DNA of 64,000 nt from Desulfobacteraceae bacterium UBA2245. Its GTDB lineage: Bacteria; Desulfobacterota; Desulfobacteria; Desulfobacterales; UBA2245. The notes under the pieces were generated by a model. The model was not told where the DNA came from, did not search any database, and saw nothing but the letters and a program-made list of their open reading frames with translations. Shown piece by piece: positions 27,442-36,786 of this stretch. The stretch covers positions 134,681 through 198,680 of the forward strand of contig DDYB01000003.1 of the NCBI GenBank assembly GCA_002347265.1, written 5' to 3'. Position 1 is the stretch's first letter; the number at the start of each line of letters is the position of its first letter. Position numbers and translations under genes: made by a program.

Positions 27442-28658
27442 CCTGTCCGGAAAACGACCTGTTTCCTGATGCAAAAGGCCACTACGGCGTCTACGGCGGA
27501 AGATACGTGGCCGAAACCCTGATGCCGGCTCTGCTCGAGCTGGAGCGGGCCTACAAAACAATCGCGCAAACCCCGCAGTTCGCTTCCGAACTGGGCGTCC
27601 TGCTTCGCGACTACGCGGGAAGGCCCACGCCGCTGTTTTACGCCCAGCGGCTCAGCGAACGCCTCAACGGCGCACGGATTTTTCTCAAGCGCGAGGATCT
27701 GACCCATACCGGCGCTCACAAGATCAACAACACCCTGGGCCAGGCGCTGCTGTCTCAGAAGATGGGCAAGAAAAAGCTGATCGCCGAAACCGGCGCCGGA
27801 CAGCACGGGGTGGCCACCGCCACCTGCGCGGCGCTCTTCGGAATGCAGTGCAGGATTTTCATGGGCCGCGAGGATATCCGCCGCCAGGCCCCCAACGTGC
27901 TGCGCATGAAACTTCTCGGCGCCGAGGTGATCTCCGTGGATTCGGGTACGGGCACTCTGAAGGACGCCATGAATGAGGCGCTTCGATACTGGGTGGATTC
28001 GGTGCAGGACACCTTTTACGTGATCGGGTCCGTGGCCGGTCCTCACCCCTACCCGCTCATGGTCCGCGACTTTCAGCGCATCATCGGCGTCGAGGCCCGG
28101 GCTCAGATTCTGGAAAAAACCGGAAAGCTTCCAAACAGGCTGATTGCCTGCGTGGGCGGGGGCAGCAACGCCATGGGCCTGTTTCATCCCTTTCTCGATG
28201 ACCCGGTCGAGATGATCGGCGTGGAAGCGGCCGGCAGGGGCATTGAAACGGGTTTTCACGCCGCCACCCTGGGCGCCGGTTCCGTCGGCATTCTGCACGG
28301 TTCCAAGTCCTATGTGCTGCAGGATCAAAACGGCCAGATTCAGGAAGCCCATTCGATCTCGGCGGGTCTGGATTATCCCGGCGTCGGGCCGGAGCACGCC
28401 CTGCTCAAGGATTCGGGACGGGTGCGCTATGTTTCGGCGACAGACGAACAGGCAATGGAGGCCTTTGGCATGCTCTGCCGCATGGAAGGCATCATTCCGG
28501 CCCTGGAAAGCGCCCATGCCCTGGCCTTTGCCGTCAGCGAGGCGCCCCGAAGTTCAAAAGACCATGTATTCCTGGTCAATCTCTCGGGCCGCGGGGACAA
28601 GGACCTCGGACACGTATCGGAAATCATCGATCAGACCAACACCCCTCTGTCCAGATAA
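27438..28658 (+). CDS. trpB: tryptophan synthase beta subunit
   Basis: PLP-dependent condensation of indole with serine. ATG 27438 follows AAGGAGG at 27423-27429 and gives 406 residues, the usual size of the TrpB1 type. The PLP lysine is K95 in [44 protein letters not shown] and [11 protein letters not shown] follow. It pairs with TrpA directly downstream. Confidence 0.96.
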   Translation: MTCPENDLFPDAKGHYGVYGGRYVAETLMPALLELERAYKTIAQTPQFASELGVLLRDYAGRPTPLFYAQRLSERLNGARIFLKREDLTHTGAHKINNTLGQALLSQKMGKKKLIAETGAGQHGVATATCAALFGMQCRIFMGREDIRRQAPNVLRMKLLGAEVISVDSGTGTLKDAMNEALRYWVDSVQDTFYVIGSVAGPHPYPLMVRDFQRIIGVEARAQILEKTGKLPNRLIACVGGGSNAMGLFHPFLDDPVEMIGVEAAGRGIETGFHAATLGAGSVGILHGSKSYVLQDQNGQIQEAHSISAGLDYPGVGPEHALLKDSGRVRYVSATDEQAMEAFGMLCRMEGIIPALESAHALAFAVSEAPRSSKDHVFLVNLSGRGDKDLGHVSEIIDQTNTPLSR

Positions 28659-28670
28659 AGGAGTTTATTC

Positions 28671-29483
28671 ATGAATCGAATTGAAACCCGGTTTCAACTG
28701 CTTCGAAGCAGAGGCGAAAAAGCCCTGGTCGGTTTTCTGAGCGCCGGAGATCCATCGGTTTCCCGGTCCCTTGAAATCATTCGCGCCATGTGCGATGCAG
28801 GCCTGGATATCCTGGAACTCGGCGTTCCTTTTTCAGACCCGACGGCCGACGGCCCGGTGATTCAGCGGTCCTCGGCCAGAGCCCTGGCCGGCGGGGTCTC
28901 CCTGCACACCGTGCTGGACATGATTGCCGCGCTTCGAAAGGACATCGAAATTCCCATCATTGTTTTCACGTACTACAACCCCGTTTTTGTATACGGAGCC
29001 CGGCGTTTTTATGAGGATGCCGTCCGGGCGGGCGCGGACGGGGTTCTGGTAGTGGATCTTCCGCCCGAGGAATCCGACGAGATGACCGGTCAGTGGCCGG
29101 AAAATGCGCTTTGCCTGATCCGCCTGATCGCCCCCACCACGCCGGAAGACCGGATCCGTCAGGTGGCCGGTTCCGCATCCGGATTCATCTACATGGTTTC
29201 CAAAACCGGGGTGACCGGAAGCAGCGGGCTGGATGCCGGTATGGTGGCCGAGCGGGTCAACCGGGTTCGAAGTGCGACGAGTCTTCCCCTGTGCGTGGGC
29301 TTCGGAGTCTCGACGCCCGAGGATGTCGCGGCCATCGCCACCGTGGCGGACGGGGTTGTGGTGGGAAGCGCGTTTGAGCGCATCATCGAAGAAAACATCG
29401 AAAACAGGGATCTGTCAAAACTGATGGCCGAAACGGTCCGAAGCCTGAAGGCGCAAACGCGAACGGCGCAGCCGGCGCATTAA
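28671..29483 (+). CDS. trpA: tryptophan synthase alpha subunit
   Basis: Cleaves indole-3-glycerol phosphate. The catalytic glutamate is in ILELGVPFSDPTADGPVIQ with the active-site aspartate in the same stretch. Other motifs are LVGFLSAGDPS, DGVLVVDLPPEES, YMVSKTGVTGSSG and VGFGVSTPEDV, then GVVVGSAF. AAAGGAG precedes ATG 28671, 12 bp after trpB. It is the last gene of the operon. Confidence 0.96.
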   Translation: MNRIETRFQLLRSRGEKALVGFLSAGDPSVSRSLEIIRAMCDAGLDILELGVPFSDPTADGPVIQRSSARALAGGVSLHTVLDMIAALRKDIEIPIIVFTYYNPVFVYGARRFYEDAVRAGADGVLVVDLPPEESDEMTGQWPENALCLIRLIAPTTPEDRIRQVAGSASGFIYMVSKTGVTGSSGLDAGMVAERVNRVRSATSLPLCVGFGVSTPEDVAAIATVADGVVVGSAFERIIEENIENRDLSKLMAETVRSLKAQTRTAQPAH

Positions 29484-29490
29484 CCCGGCG

Positions 29491-29517
29491 TTGAACGCTG
29501 TTGCGTTCAATTATTTT
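29491..29517 (+). terminator. trp operon terminator
   Basis: TTGAACGC / GCGTTCAA form a perfect 8-bp stem with a TGTT loop, followed by TTATTTT. It starts 8 bp after the trpA stop. Confidence 0.75.
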
Positions 29518-29621
29518 ACCTCACGAAGATGATAAAGGCGAAATTGCATGCTTCGTGTCCTTCGTCAACCTCGTGGTGAAAGCATTTTTATCGCCCTGTT
29601 CGGCGGTGGTGTGTCAACAGG

Positions 29622-32402
29622 TCACTCGTGCAGCACAAGGCCCGCGGGAAGCGATTCGCCGAAGATCGCGCTTTCCTCCTGACGCTGTACGGGCACGACC
29701 TCGGAAAGATACCGGGCCACGGCGCCCAGTTCTTCCTTGCCGGCCAGCCATTCCAGAATCCGGGCCGTTCGGGCTGGCTCCAGATCCCGGACCCGGTCTC
29801 CGGTTTTCCGGCCCATTTGAATCAGGGCCTGCTCCAGCGGCTTGAGATTGCGCCGGTTCATGGACAGCAGCGCATCGATCCAGTCGGCGGCCACGACGGG
29901 CGGAACCACCCGGTCCGAAGATCCGTAGAGCAGTTCGCGGGCTCCGATTCTGGAAAGCGACCAGAAATGCTGGGGCCGGGCCTTTTTCGAAGAGATCTCG
30001 CTCAGCAGCAGGGCGCCCCAGGCGACCTTGTCCTTGGCCATGAGCTGTTCCATGTTGGCGACGGCCATCCAGATTTCCAGGCTTTCCTGGGGGGGGATTC
30101 TGGATTTGGCGCCTTTTTTCGGCATCATCACGGGGGTGAGTTCCTGAATGAACTGGCGCTGCTGGCCGGGGCTCAGGCCGCCGGCCGCCCGCCGCCAGAG
30201 AATCCACCATTCCGAGCGCACCTGGGCGTTGTTGGCGAACACCGGTCCCTGGCGGAAAATTTTCCACAATGCCTTGATCCGGTGGGGATCCAGGGCGTCT
30301 CCGAAGCCCGGACGCAGGCAGAATCCGGTCAGGTTCAGCCAGCGGCATTCAAAATCCGCGGATATGCGGCGCGCATCGATCAGTTCCAGAAGCGTGTCGG
30401 AAAGCACGCGGATAAAAGACAGGGGCCATTTATCCCGGGGCCGCTCCACTAGGGCGGCGATGTCCCTGGCCAGGTTTTCAACCGCCCTGGAATCGGTTTT
30501 GCCGGCAAAGGCGTTTCGAATGGCCTCTCGGGCGCTTTCCACCACAGAGGCTTCAAAGATCTCCGTATCCTGAACCGTGGGGCCGGAAATGTCCCGAAGC
30601 TGGAACTGCAGCCGCCACCGGTGAGGACTGGAAAGAGAGCGGCACCACAGGGCCAGGGTTCCCACCTCTGTGAACTCGGCCTCGATGTGAACGGGAAGCC
30701 GGGTTTTCACGCCTCTGGAGCCGAACTGAATCACGGTCTGAATCGGGGGCAGCGCGGTGAGGGTGTCATCAATTTCAACCAGATCTCCGCTGCGGTCCCC
30801 GGACCGGTAGCTGGAGCTGAACAGGTCAAAGCTCACCGGCTGGTTGGCCAGCACCTCGAACCGGCGGTCCTGAAGCGCGATTTTCGATCCCTCGTCCAGG
30901 CCCCGTTCCACCAGACAGAGCGCATGGGCCTTTTCATTTGGCCCCTCGAGATCCTGTTTTCTGGAAACGCCCAGGTAAAAAGACCGGGCGCTTCCGCTTC
31001 CCACCTTCACGCCCCGGCCGATCTTGACCAGGCCGTAATAGGCGGCCCCCCGGGCCACGGCCAGATCCAGGTCCGGATTTTCCATCACCCGCGGCGAGGA
31101 CTCATCCGACACGCCGAACCAGTGGCGCACGGACTGACGGATTCTGTCCTGAATCAACCCAGGCTTGAGCGACCCGCCGTTAAAAAGCATCAGATCCGGC
31201 CGGGGCCTGTCCTTTCCGACGATCTGCCGGACAGCCTCGACATGGCGTTCGAGAAACCAGCCCAGGTGACGGGTCACGGCCGGTTCCTGCTCATAGGGAA
31301 GCCCGAATTCGGTGATGCCTTTCTTCTGTTCGCCGGCTTGAACCGGTCCGGCCTCGACCAGGGGGAAAAATCCCGACACCACGACCTGACGGACATCCTC
31401 GACGGTCAGATCGGCTGAAAGGGTGTCGGCGATCAACCGGCCGCCCTCTCCCATCAGGGTGATCCGGACGTTTTTGGCTTTTCCGTCCAGCAGGGTTTCC
31501 TTGGCCTGGCGGCACTGGTGACAGAGCGACTTCCACCGGTCCGAGCTCAGGGCGGGGTGCTGCCGGGTAAATCGGGCCTCCACCTGCCGGGCCAAGGCCA
31601 GGTCGATATTGTCTCCGCCCAGAATCAGGTGATCGCCCACGGCGATGCGCTCAAACCGGGGGCTGCCTTCGGTTTCCCGCAGCGTGATCAGGGTGAAGTC
31701 CGTGGTGCCGCCGCCCACGTCGCACACGCAGATCAGCTCTCCGGGCTGAACATATTCGCTCCAGTTCTTTTCATGGGCGATCAGCCAGCTGTAAAAGGCG
31801 GCCAGCGGCTCTTCGAGAAGCGTGACAGCTGGAAATCCGGCCAGCTTTGCCGCCTCGAGGGTCAGGTCGCGCGCCGCCTCGTCAAAGGAGGCCGGAACGG
31901 TGACGATTACGATCTGATTTTCCAGGAAACCGTCTTCATCCTCGGCCTGGGCGTGGTTCCAGGCGTTTCGAATATGCTCCAGGTAGGCGGCCGTGGCCTG
32001 AACCGGGGAGACCTTGGACACCTCTTCCGGGGCGCCCCAGGGCAGAATGCGCGCGTTCCGATCCACACGGCCGTGGCACAGCCAGCTTTTGGCCGAAGAC
32101 ACCAGCCGCGAAGGCACGCGGGCGCCGTGATCCCGTGCAAATGCGCCGACAAAATGATCGGCGCTTCTCGGCCAGGGAATGGCGATCGCTTCTTTGGCGA
32201 TGTCGTAGGTTCCTGGAATGTACAGAAAGGACGGCAGCACGGAAAGCCGGGAAAATTCTCCGGGCCCGGTGAGCTGGGGGACGTAGAACATCCGGATGCG
32301 GGAGGACTTTTCCCCTTCTTCGGCAAGATCCACGTAAGACACCGCCGAGTTGGTGGTGCCCAGGTCGATGCCGACGATATAGCGTTTGTCATGAAGCTCC
32401 AA
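29622..32402 (-). CDS. large Hsp70-family protein with C-terminal helical extension
   Basis: The N-terminal half is an Hsp70 actin-like ATPase: IVGIDLGTTNSAVSY (phosphate 1), CVCDVGGGTTDFTLI (phosphate 2), AVGDHLILGGDNIDLALARQ, and a DLAVARGAAYYGLV adenosine-region segment. The remaining ~450 residues are not the usual DnaK substrate domain; they start with a beta-type region (PVHIEAEFTEVGTLALWCRS) and continue as a long helical region with repeated W- and L-rich helices. Total length is 926-948 residues. No ATG lies near the ATPase start; TTG 32402 overlaps the upstream gene by 14 bp, GTG 32468 is the alternative. It pairs with a shorter paralogue upstream. Clients are unknown. Confidence 0.85.
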   Translation of the reverse strand: MELHDKRYIVGIDLGTTNSAVSYVDLAEEGEKSSRIRMFYVPQLTGPGEFSRLSVLPSFLYIPGTYDIAKEAIAIPWPRSADHFVGAFARDHGARVPSRLVSSAKSWLCHGRVDRNARILPWGAPEEVSKVSPVQATAAYLEHIRNAWNHAQAEDEDGFLENQIVIVTVPASFDEAARDLTLEAAKLAGFPAVTLLEEPLAAFYSWLIAHEKNWSEYVQPGELICVCDVGGGTTDFTLITLRETEGSPRFERIAVGDHLILGGDNIDLALARQVEARFTRQHPALSSDRWKSLCHQCRQAKETLLDGKAKNVRITLMGEGGRLIADTLSADLTVEDVRQVVVSGFFPLVEAGPVQAGEQKKGITEFGLPYEQEPAVTRHLGWFLERHVEAVRQIVGKDRPRPDLMLFNGGSLKPGLIQDRIRQSVRHWFGVSDESSPRVMENPDLDLAVARGAAYYGLVKIGRGVKVGSGSARSFYLGVSRKQDLEGPNEKAHALCLVERGLDEGSKIALQDRRFEVLANQPVSFDLFSSSYRSGDRSGDLVEIDDTLTALPPIQTVIQFGSRGVKTRLPVHIEAEFTEVGTLALWCRSLSSPHRWRLQFQLRDISGPTVQDTEIFEASVVESAREAIRNAFAGKTDSRAVENLARDIAALVERPRDKWPLSFIRVLSDTLLELIDARRISADFECRWLNLTGFCLRPGFGDALDPHRIKALWKIFRQGPVFANNAQVRSEWWILWRRAAGGLSPGQQRQFIQELTPVMMPKKGAKSRIPPQESLEIWMAVANMEQLMAKDKVAWGALLLSEISSKKARPQHFWSLSRIGARELLYGSSDRVVPPVVAADWIDALLSMNRRNLKPLEQALIQMGRKTGDRVRDLEPARTARILEWLAGKEELGAVARYLSEVVPVQRQEESAIFGESLPAGLVLHE

Positions 32403-34206
32403 GGCTATGGCCTTTCTCCCGGACGTTGAATTCCAGCTTCCAGCGCCGGCCGGTTTCCGGGCACACACACCAGATCTCCAGTGTGCCGATCTCGGTGACG
32501 TTCACTTCCAGGGCAACAGGCACGGTGGTTCCGGCCTCGCCGTCCAGTGTGGTTTCCAGGGTGGTCAGCGGTTCGATCCCCTCGGCCTCCCAGTCTTCCA
32601 CCGTCTGGCCCACGGCATCCTTCCTGCGAAGCGAGGATTCGAGAAACGCAAAGCACACCGGCTCTCCGACAATCAGAATGAACCGCTGTTCGGCGACCCG
32701 GGCGCGGGTTCCTTCTTCCATGCCGAAGGGCGCCACGCAAAGCGCCTTGGTGGGGGCGGGCAGGCCCGGAACCGCCGGCATGGAGGCGGCGATCTCGATG
32801 TAATACGATTTGCCGAGCCCGCCGCGGATGCGGATGCCCCGGCCCCGGCGCACCAGACCGTAGTAGGCCGCGCCGCGGGCCACGGCCAGGTCCAGGTCCG
32901 TGGCGGCGATCTCGCGGACCAATCCGACGTCTTCGGGCCGCCAGGCGTTGAGGACTTCGAGAATGCGGCGGCGCACCGAGGGGGCCTTCATCACGCCTCC
33001 GTTGAAAAAGACCGCCGTGGGAGAGAGATAGGCATTCTCGTCCGTCTGATGCCGGCTCAGAAAATACGCCAGATGCCGGGTCACGGCCGGGTCGGATTCG
33101 TAGGACAGGCCCAGTTCCTGAATTCCGTGTTTCCGGGCGGCTCTGGGCTTTTCCGTTCGTTCGCAGACCGGGAAAAATCCGTCCAGAATCACCTGGTCGA
33201 CCTGGTCGCGGGTCAAAGACCGGCGGATCATGCCGCCGATCAGGCCCGAGCCTCTTCCCAGAATGGTCACCGGCGCCTCGGCTGCGTCCGGGGATGAAAA
33301 AAGCTTTTCCTTGGCCTGACGGCAGCTGTGCCAGAGGCCGTTCATCTGCCAGGCGTCGAGCCTGGTTCCGGACACCGCCATCTGAAGGGACACGGCATGG
33401 GCCAGGGTCAGATCCATGTTGTCGCCGCCGACCAGCAGATGATCCCCCACGGCGATCCGTTCAAGATCCAGGTTTCCGCCGGATTCTGAAACGCGGATCA
33501 GGCTGAAATCGCTCGTTCCGCCGCCCACGTCGCAGATCAGAATCAGATCGCCTTTCTTCACCATCTCGCGCCAGCGGTCTCCGGCGTCGTCGATCCAGGC
33601 GTAAAAAGCGGCCTGCGGTTCTTCGAGAAGCGTGACATGTTCCAGACCGGCCATGGCAGCGGCCTGAACGGTGAGCTCCCGGGCCACGGCGTCGAAAGAA
33701 GCCGGCACGGTGAGCAGAATCTCCTGGTTTTCCATGCGAAGGGTTTCATCCCCGGCCATCTCGTGGTTCCAGGCATCCCGGATGTGACGCAGAATGGCGG
33801 CCGAAGCCTCGACCGGCGAAAGCTTTCCGGCGTCTTTCAAACCCTGCCAGGGCAGAATCTTTGCATTGCGGTCCACCAGGGTATGACAGAGCCAGGATTT
33901 CGTCGACGAAATCAGCCGGTGGGGAATCTCGGCGCCCCGGTTTCTGGCAAATTCGCCCGCGGCCGTCGTCCCCTGCTCTTCCCACGGAAGGGCCAGCGCC
34001 CCGTCGGGCAGGTCGTGCGGTCCGGGGACCAGAATAAAGGAAGGCAGCAGGTCCCGTTTTTCGATCACGCCGGCATCCACCAGCTGGGGAATGCGGAATA
34101 TGCGGATATCCGGGGCTCTGCCGGGGTCCGCCGGTATTTCTGCATAGGCGGCCACGGTGTTGGTGGTCCCCAGGTCGATTCCGATGATGTAGACGGGTTC
34201 GGACAC
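32389..34206 (-). CDS. Hsp70-family protein, shorter paralogue
   Basis: A 605-residue Hsp70 relative starting at GTG 34206 with AAAAGGAG upstream. ATPase motifs are YIIGIDLGTTNTVAAY, LICDVGGGTSDFSLI, AVGDHLLVGGDNMDLTLA, FFNGGVMKAPSVRRRILEVL and LDLAVARGAAYYGLV. The sequence follows its downstream neighbour closely, including the unusual ISSTKSWLCHTLVDRNAKILPW block (SSAKSWLCHGRVDRNARILPW there). It ends with a short beta region (ALEVNVTEIGTLEIWCVCPE) instead of a full substrate lid. The two proteins probably act together. Confidence 0.88.
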   Translation of the reverse strand: MSEPVYIIGIDLGTTNTVAAYAEIPADPGRAPDIRIFRIPQLVDAGVIEKRDLLPSFILVPGPHDLPDGALALPWEEQGTTAAGEFARNRGAEIPHRLISSTKSWLCHTLVDRNAKILPWQGLKDAGKLSPVEASAAILRHIRDAWNHEMAGDETLRMENQEILLTVPASFDAVARELTVQAAAMAGLEHVTLLEEPQAAFYAWIDDAGDRWREMVKKGDLILICDVGGGTSDFSLIRVSESGGNLDLERIAVGDHLLVGGDNMDLTLAHAVSLQMAVSGTRLDAWQMNGLWHSCRQAKEKLFSSPDAAEAPVTILGRGSGLIGGMIRRSLTRDQVDQVILDGFFPVCERTEKPRAARKHGIQELGLSYESDPAVTRHLAYFLSRHQTDENAYLSPTAVFFNGGVMKAPSVRRRILEVLNAWRPEDVGLVREIAATDLDLAVARGAAYYGLVRRGRGIRIRGGLGKSYYIEIAASMPAVPGLPAPTKALCVAPFGMEEGTRARVAEQRFILIVGEPVCFAFLESSLRRKDAVGQTVEDWEAEGIEPLTTLETTLDGEAGTTVPVALEVNVTEIGTLEIWCVCPETGRRWKLEFNVREKGHSLGAS

Positions 34207-34259
34207 AAAAACTCCTTTTCAGCCGAAACGCTCGAAGCCAACGAAAGCCTCGGGTTGCA

Positions 34260-35018
34260 TCAGGCGATTTCGATCTCCGCGGGAGCGATCAGGCCAGCAT
34301 CCCGCCCGCCGGAAAGTTCGGGAAGCTCGATGTTTCCGGCCTTCCAGCCGCGGTGCCGGATCGTTCCTCGAAAGGGAGGCTCTCCGGCCACATTGCCGGT
34401 GAGCTTGAGAGCCGAGGCGTCAAAGCCCGGTTCGACGGTAACGCTCTGACCTTCAGCCTGTTCCATGACAGGCCTGAATCCCACGTAGCGGTCGATGACC
34501 CGCCGGCAGTTTTCATGAATGTTCCGGACGGCGGCGCCAATCTGGGCATCCTCGTAGGCGGCAAGGTCTTCGGCAAAAAAATCCAGGAGCCGGCCCTCTC
34601 GCTGCAAAACGGACAGAAGATGCAGGTACAGACGCCGGTCGGCGGCAATTCTTTCTTGCCTGTCCTGTTTTGAATCACCGGGCTTTTTGGGGACTGACGA
34701 CTTCTGAACCGAAGTTTTCAGAAGACCTTTCAGCACGGAGCGGCCTGCGATCCAGATCAGCAGAACGGCCAGCAGAAACGCGATCCCCGCCGCAGCCGCG
34801 CCGTAGATTGGTATCGTTTCTTTCAGAAATATCATAAAGTCTGAAAAAGCCCGGGTTGCTTCGGATTCGGGACAGGCGCCGAGCAGCGCCGAGGCCCTGA
34901 GGTCCAGCTGGTTGAGGCCGAAATAAGCCGTCGCGCCGATCCCCGCCAGCAGGAGGATCATGATCAGACCGGTGATGAAAAACAACCTTGGCGAAAATTT
35001 CTTCAGAATATCGTCCAT
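34260..35018 (-). CDS. DUF2760 membrane protein, first gene of the twin-Hsp70 operon
   Basis: A 252-residue protein with two membrane segments (FFITGLIMILLLAGIGATAYFGL and YGAAAAGIAFLLAVLLIWIAGR), then a basic linker and a C-terminal soluble domain (LHLLSVLQREGRLLDFFAED, DAQIGAAVRNIHENCRRVID, PPFRGTIRHRGWKA) typical of DUF2760. AGGAGAAA precedes the ATG. It starts the DUF2760-Hsp70-Hsp70 operon; 53 bp separate it from the next gene. It may tether the Hsp70 pair to the membrane, which is inference. Confidence 0.85.
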   Translation of the reverse strand: MDDILKKFSPRLFFITGLIMILLLAGIGATAYFGLNQLDLRASALLGACPESEATRAFSDFMIFLKETIPIYGAAAAGIAFLLAVLLIWIAGRSVLKGLLKTSVQKSSVPKKPGDSKQDRQERIAADRRLYLHLLSVLQREGRLLDFFAEDLAAYEDAQIGAAVRNIHENCRRVIDRYVGFRPVMEQAEGQSVTVEPGFDASALKLTGNVAGEPPFRGTIRHRGWKAGNIELPELSGGRDAGLIAPAEIEIA

Positions 35019-35291
35019 TCGATTTCTCCTGGGGGTTCAATCCATGGCATTCTGCCGCTGTGAAGCCAAAAATTTAATGGCATACCGTAAAACTGTCAAG
35101 AATCATTTCCGGATCCGGTACGGCATCGACCTGTCCGCCGGCGGCTTTGTCCGGAATTTTAATTAAAGGCGATCTCTTCACAAGCCTGTGCAAGGCCGCA
35201 TCGGGCTTGCCGCGGTGTTTTGGCTTGTACAGAATCTCGTGTTATGATAGCAATATTTAAAAAGCACTTAAATCCGAATGATCGCATCAAC
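35019..35291. other. intergenic region between the divergent DUF2760 and Cys-rich genes
   Basis: About 270 bp that must carry both promoters. An imperfect GCAAG...CTTGC hairpin lies near 35190-35210. No clear promoter boxes were assigned. Confidence 0.3.
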
Positions 35292-35516
35292 ATGAAAAAT
35301 CTTTTTTTTCAGCACCGATATGATTTTGAAGTCGGCTATCTGGTCAAGAGTCCGTGCCGGGAATGCAAAAACCGGCCGAGCCTGCCCGGGTGCGCCGATA
35401 CATGTCCGATTCTCGACGCCATCCACGAGATCCTGATCGGATGCGTTCCCAGTTCAAAAAATGTTTCGGCCCTCGAGGATTACGCGCTTTCACAGGAAGG
35501 CCGGGGCAAGAAGTAA
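35292..35516 (+). CDS. small cysteine-rich hypothetical protein
   Basis: A 74-residue product from ATG 35292 (MKNLFFQHRYDFEVGYLVKS). Four cysteines lie in CRECKNRPSLPGC-x3-C, a pattern that could bind a metal ion, followed by a helix (PILDAIHEILIGC). It ends 8 bp before the STAS-MlaE gene, so it is likely cotranscribed with the lipid transporter. No family was recognised. Confidence 0.6.
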   Translation: MKNLFFQHRYDFEVGYLVKSPCRECKNRPSLPGCADTCPILDAIHEILIGCVPSSKNVSALEDYALSQEGRGKK

Positions 35517-35523
35517 TTCGACC

Positions 35524-36651
35524 ATGATAGAGGAAAACGCTTATCATCTGATCGAGGGGCCGCCCGGAAAATTCCTTCTCCGGATTCACGGAAACCTGGA
35601 CATCCGCAACGCCGCCGATGCGATTCGAAAACTCTCGTCCGCCCTTCGTTCGAAACAGGTCGCGGAACTGACCGTTGATCTGAAGGAAGCCGGATATATA
35701 GACGATTACGGCGTGCTGGCGCTCTTTGAACTCAAACGCCGGATGCTTCAGGACCAGGGCCGGTTTGAGATGGTGAATCTGAGCGACCGCCACGAGCCCA
35801 TGTTCTCCCAGGTTCATTTCGACGACTGTAAAAAATCCAGCCGGCTTCCCCGCAGACCCGCCCCGAATATGCTGATCCGCCTGGGAAGCGCTTCTTTTCA
35901 AATCATGGATATTTTCAAATTGATGGTCTCCTTTCTGGGATCGGTGGTGATCTCATCGCTGAAGGCGGTGCGCAATCCCCGGTCCTTCAGGTGGAGCGAC
36001 ACCATCGCGGTCATGCGCAAAACCGGCGTGGATGCGCTTCCCATCGTGGCGATGATCAGTTTTCTGCTCGGCCTGATCATCTCCTTCATGTCGGCTTTGC
36101 AGCTTCAGCAGTTCGGCGCCAATATCTACGTTGCCTCCCTGGTCTCCATCGCGATGGTTTCCGAACTCGGGCCGATCATGACCGCTATCATCGTGGCCGG
36201 GCGCACCGGTTCCGCCTTTGCCGCGGAAATCGGCACCATGAAAATATCAGACGAGATCGATGCCCTGTTTGTCATGGGTTTTGATCCGACCCTTTTTCTG
36301 GTCGTTCCCCGCATGCTGGCAACCCTGATCGTGGTGCCGCTGCTGACCTTTTTTTCCGACCTTTTCGCGATCGCCGGCGGCCTGACCATAGGCGTTCTGA
36401 TGCTGGACCTGACGCCGGGCACCTTTATGTCCCAGTCCATGGCCGCTCTGAGCATTTTCGAGCTGGGCTGGGCCACCATGAAGAGCGCGGTCTTCGCCGT
36501 GCTGATCGCCTGGGTGGGATGCCTGCGCGGATTCCGCGCCCAGGGGGGCGCCGCCGGAGTCGGCAACGCGGCCACATCGGCGGTGGTCGGCGGAATTTTT
36601 CTGATCGTGCTGTTTGACTCGATTTTTGCCGTGATTCGAAGTTACATGTAA
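35524..36651 (+). CDS. mlaE: MlaE-type ABC transporter permease fused to a STAS domain
   Basis: Residues 1-100 form an STAS-like domain (GKFLLRIHGNLDIRNAADAI ... LTVDLKEAGYIDDYGVLALF), the role played by a separate MlaB in E. coli. Residues from about 125 are the MlaE permease with several membrane segments and the family blocks MISFLLGLIISFMSALQLQQ, LVSIAMVSELGPIMTAIIVA, GRTGSAFAAEIGTMKISDEI, DALFVMGFDP. It acts in the inner membrane in phospholipid transport between membranes. ATG 35524 is chosen as it begins the STAS domain. Confidence 0.9.
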   Translation: MIEENAYHLIEGPPGKFLLRIHGNLDIRNAADAIRKLSSALRSKQVAELTVDLKEAGYIDDYGVLALFELKRRMLQDQGRFEMVNLSDRHEPMFSQVHFDDCKKSSRLPRRPAPNMLIRLGSASFQIMDIFKLMVSFLGSVVISSLKAVRNPRSFRWSDTIAVMRKTGVDALPIVAMISFLLGLIISFMSALQLQQFGANIYVASLVSIAMVSELGPIMTAIIVAGRTGSAFAAEIGTMKISDEIDALFVMGFDPTLFLVVPRMLATLIVVPLLTFFSDLFAIAGGLTIGVLMLDLTPGTFMSQSMAALSIFELGWATMKSAVFAVLIAWVGCLRGFRAQGGAAGVGNAATSAVVGGIFLIVLFDSIFAVIRSYM

Positions 36652-36786
36652 GCTTTTATGAGATTGTGCAATTTAATATTATCCATGATATTAATGATAT
36701 TTGATATAAAACATCATGAACCGGATTCGGAAAACCGCCGCGCGGCCGGCTTGAACGTCTTCATCCAACGGGTCAAGGGGTGATTC

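Noticed and set aside
32389..32392. ATG beginning ACAAACGCT as the start of the large Hsp70
   Set aside because: It is in a different frame from the IDLGTTNS motif; only TTG 32402 or GTG 32468 keep the Hsp70 frame.
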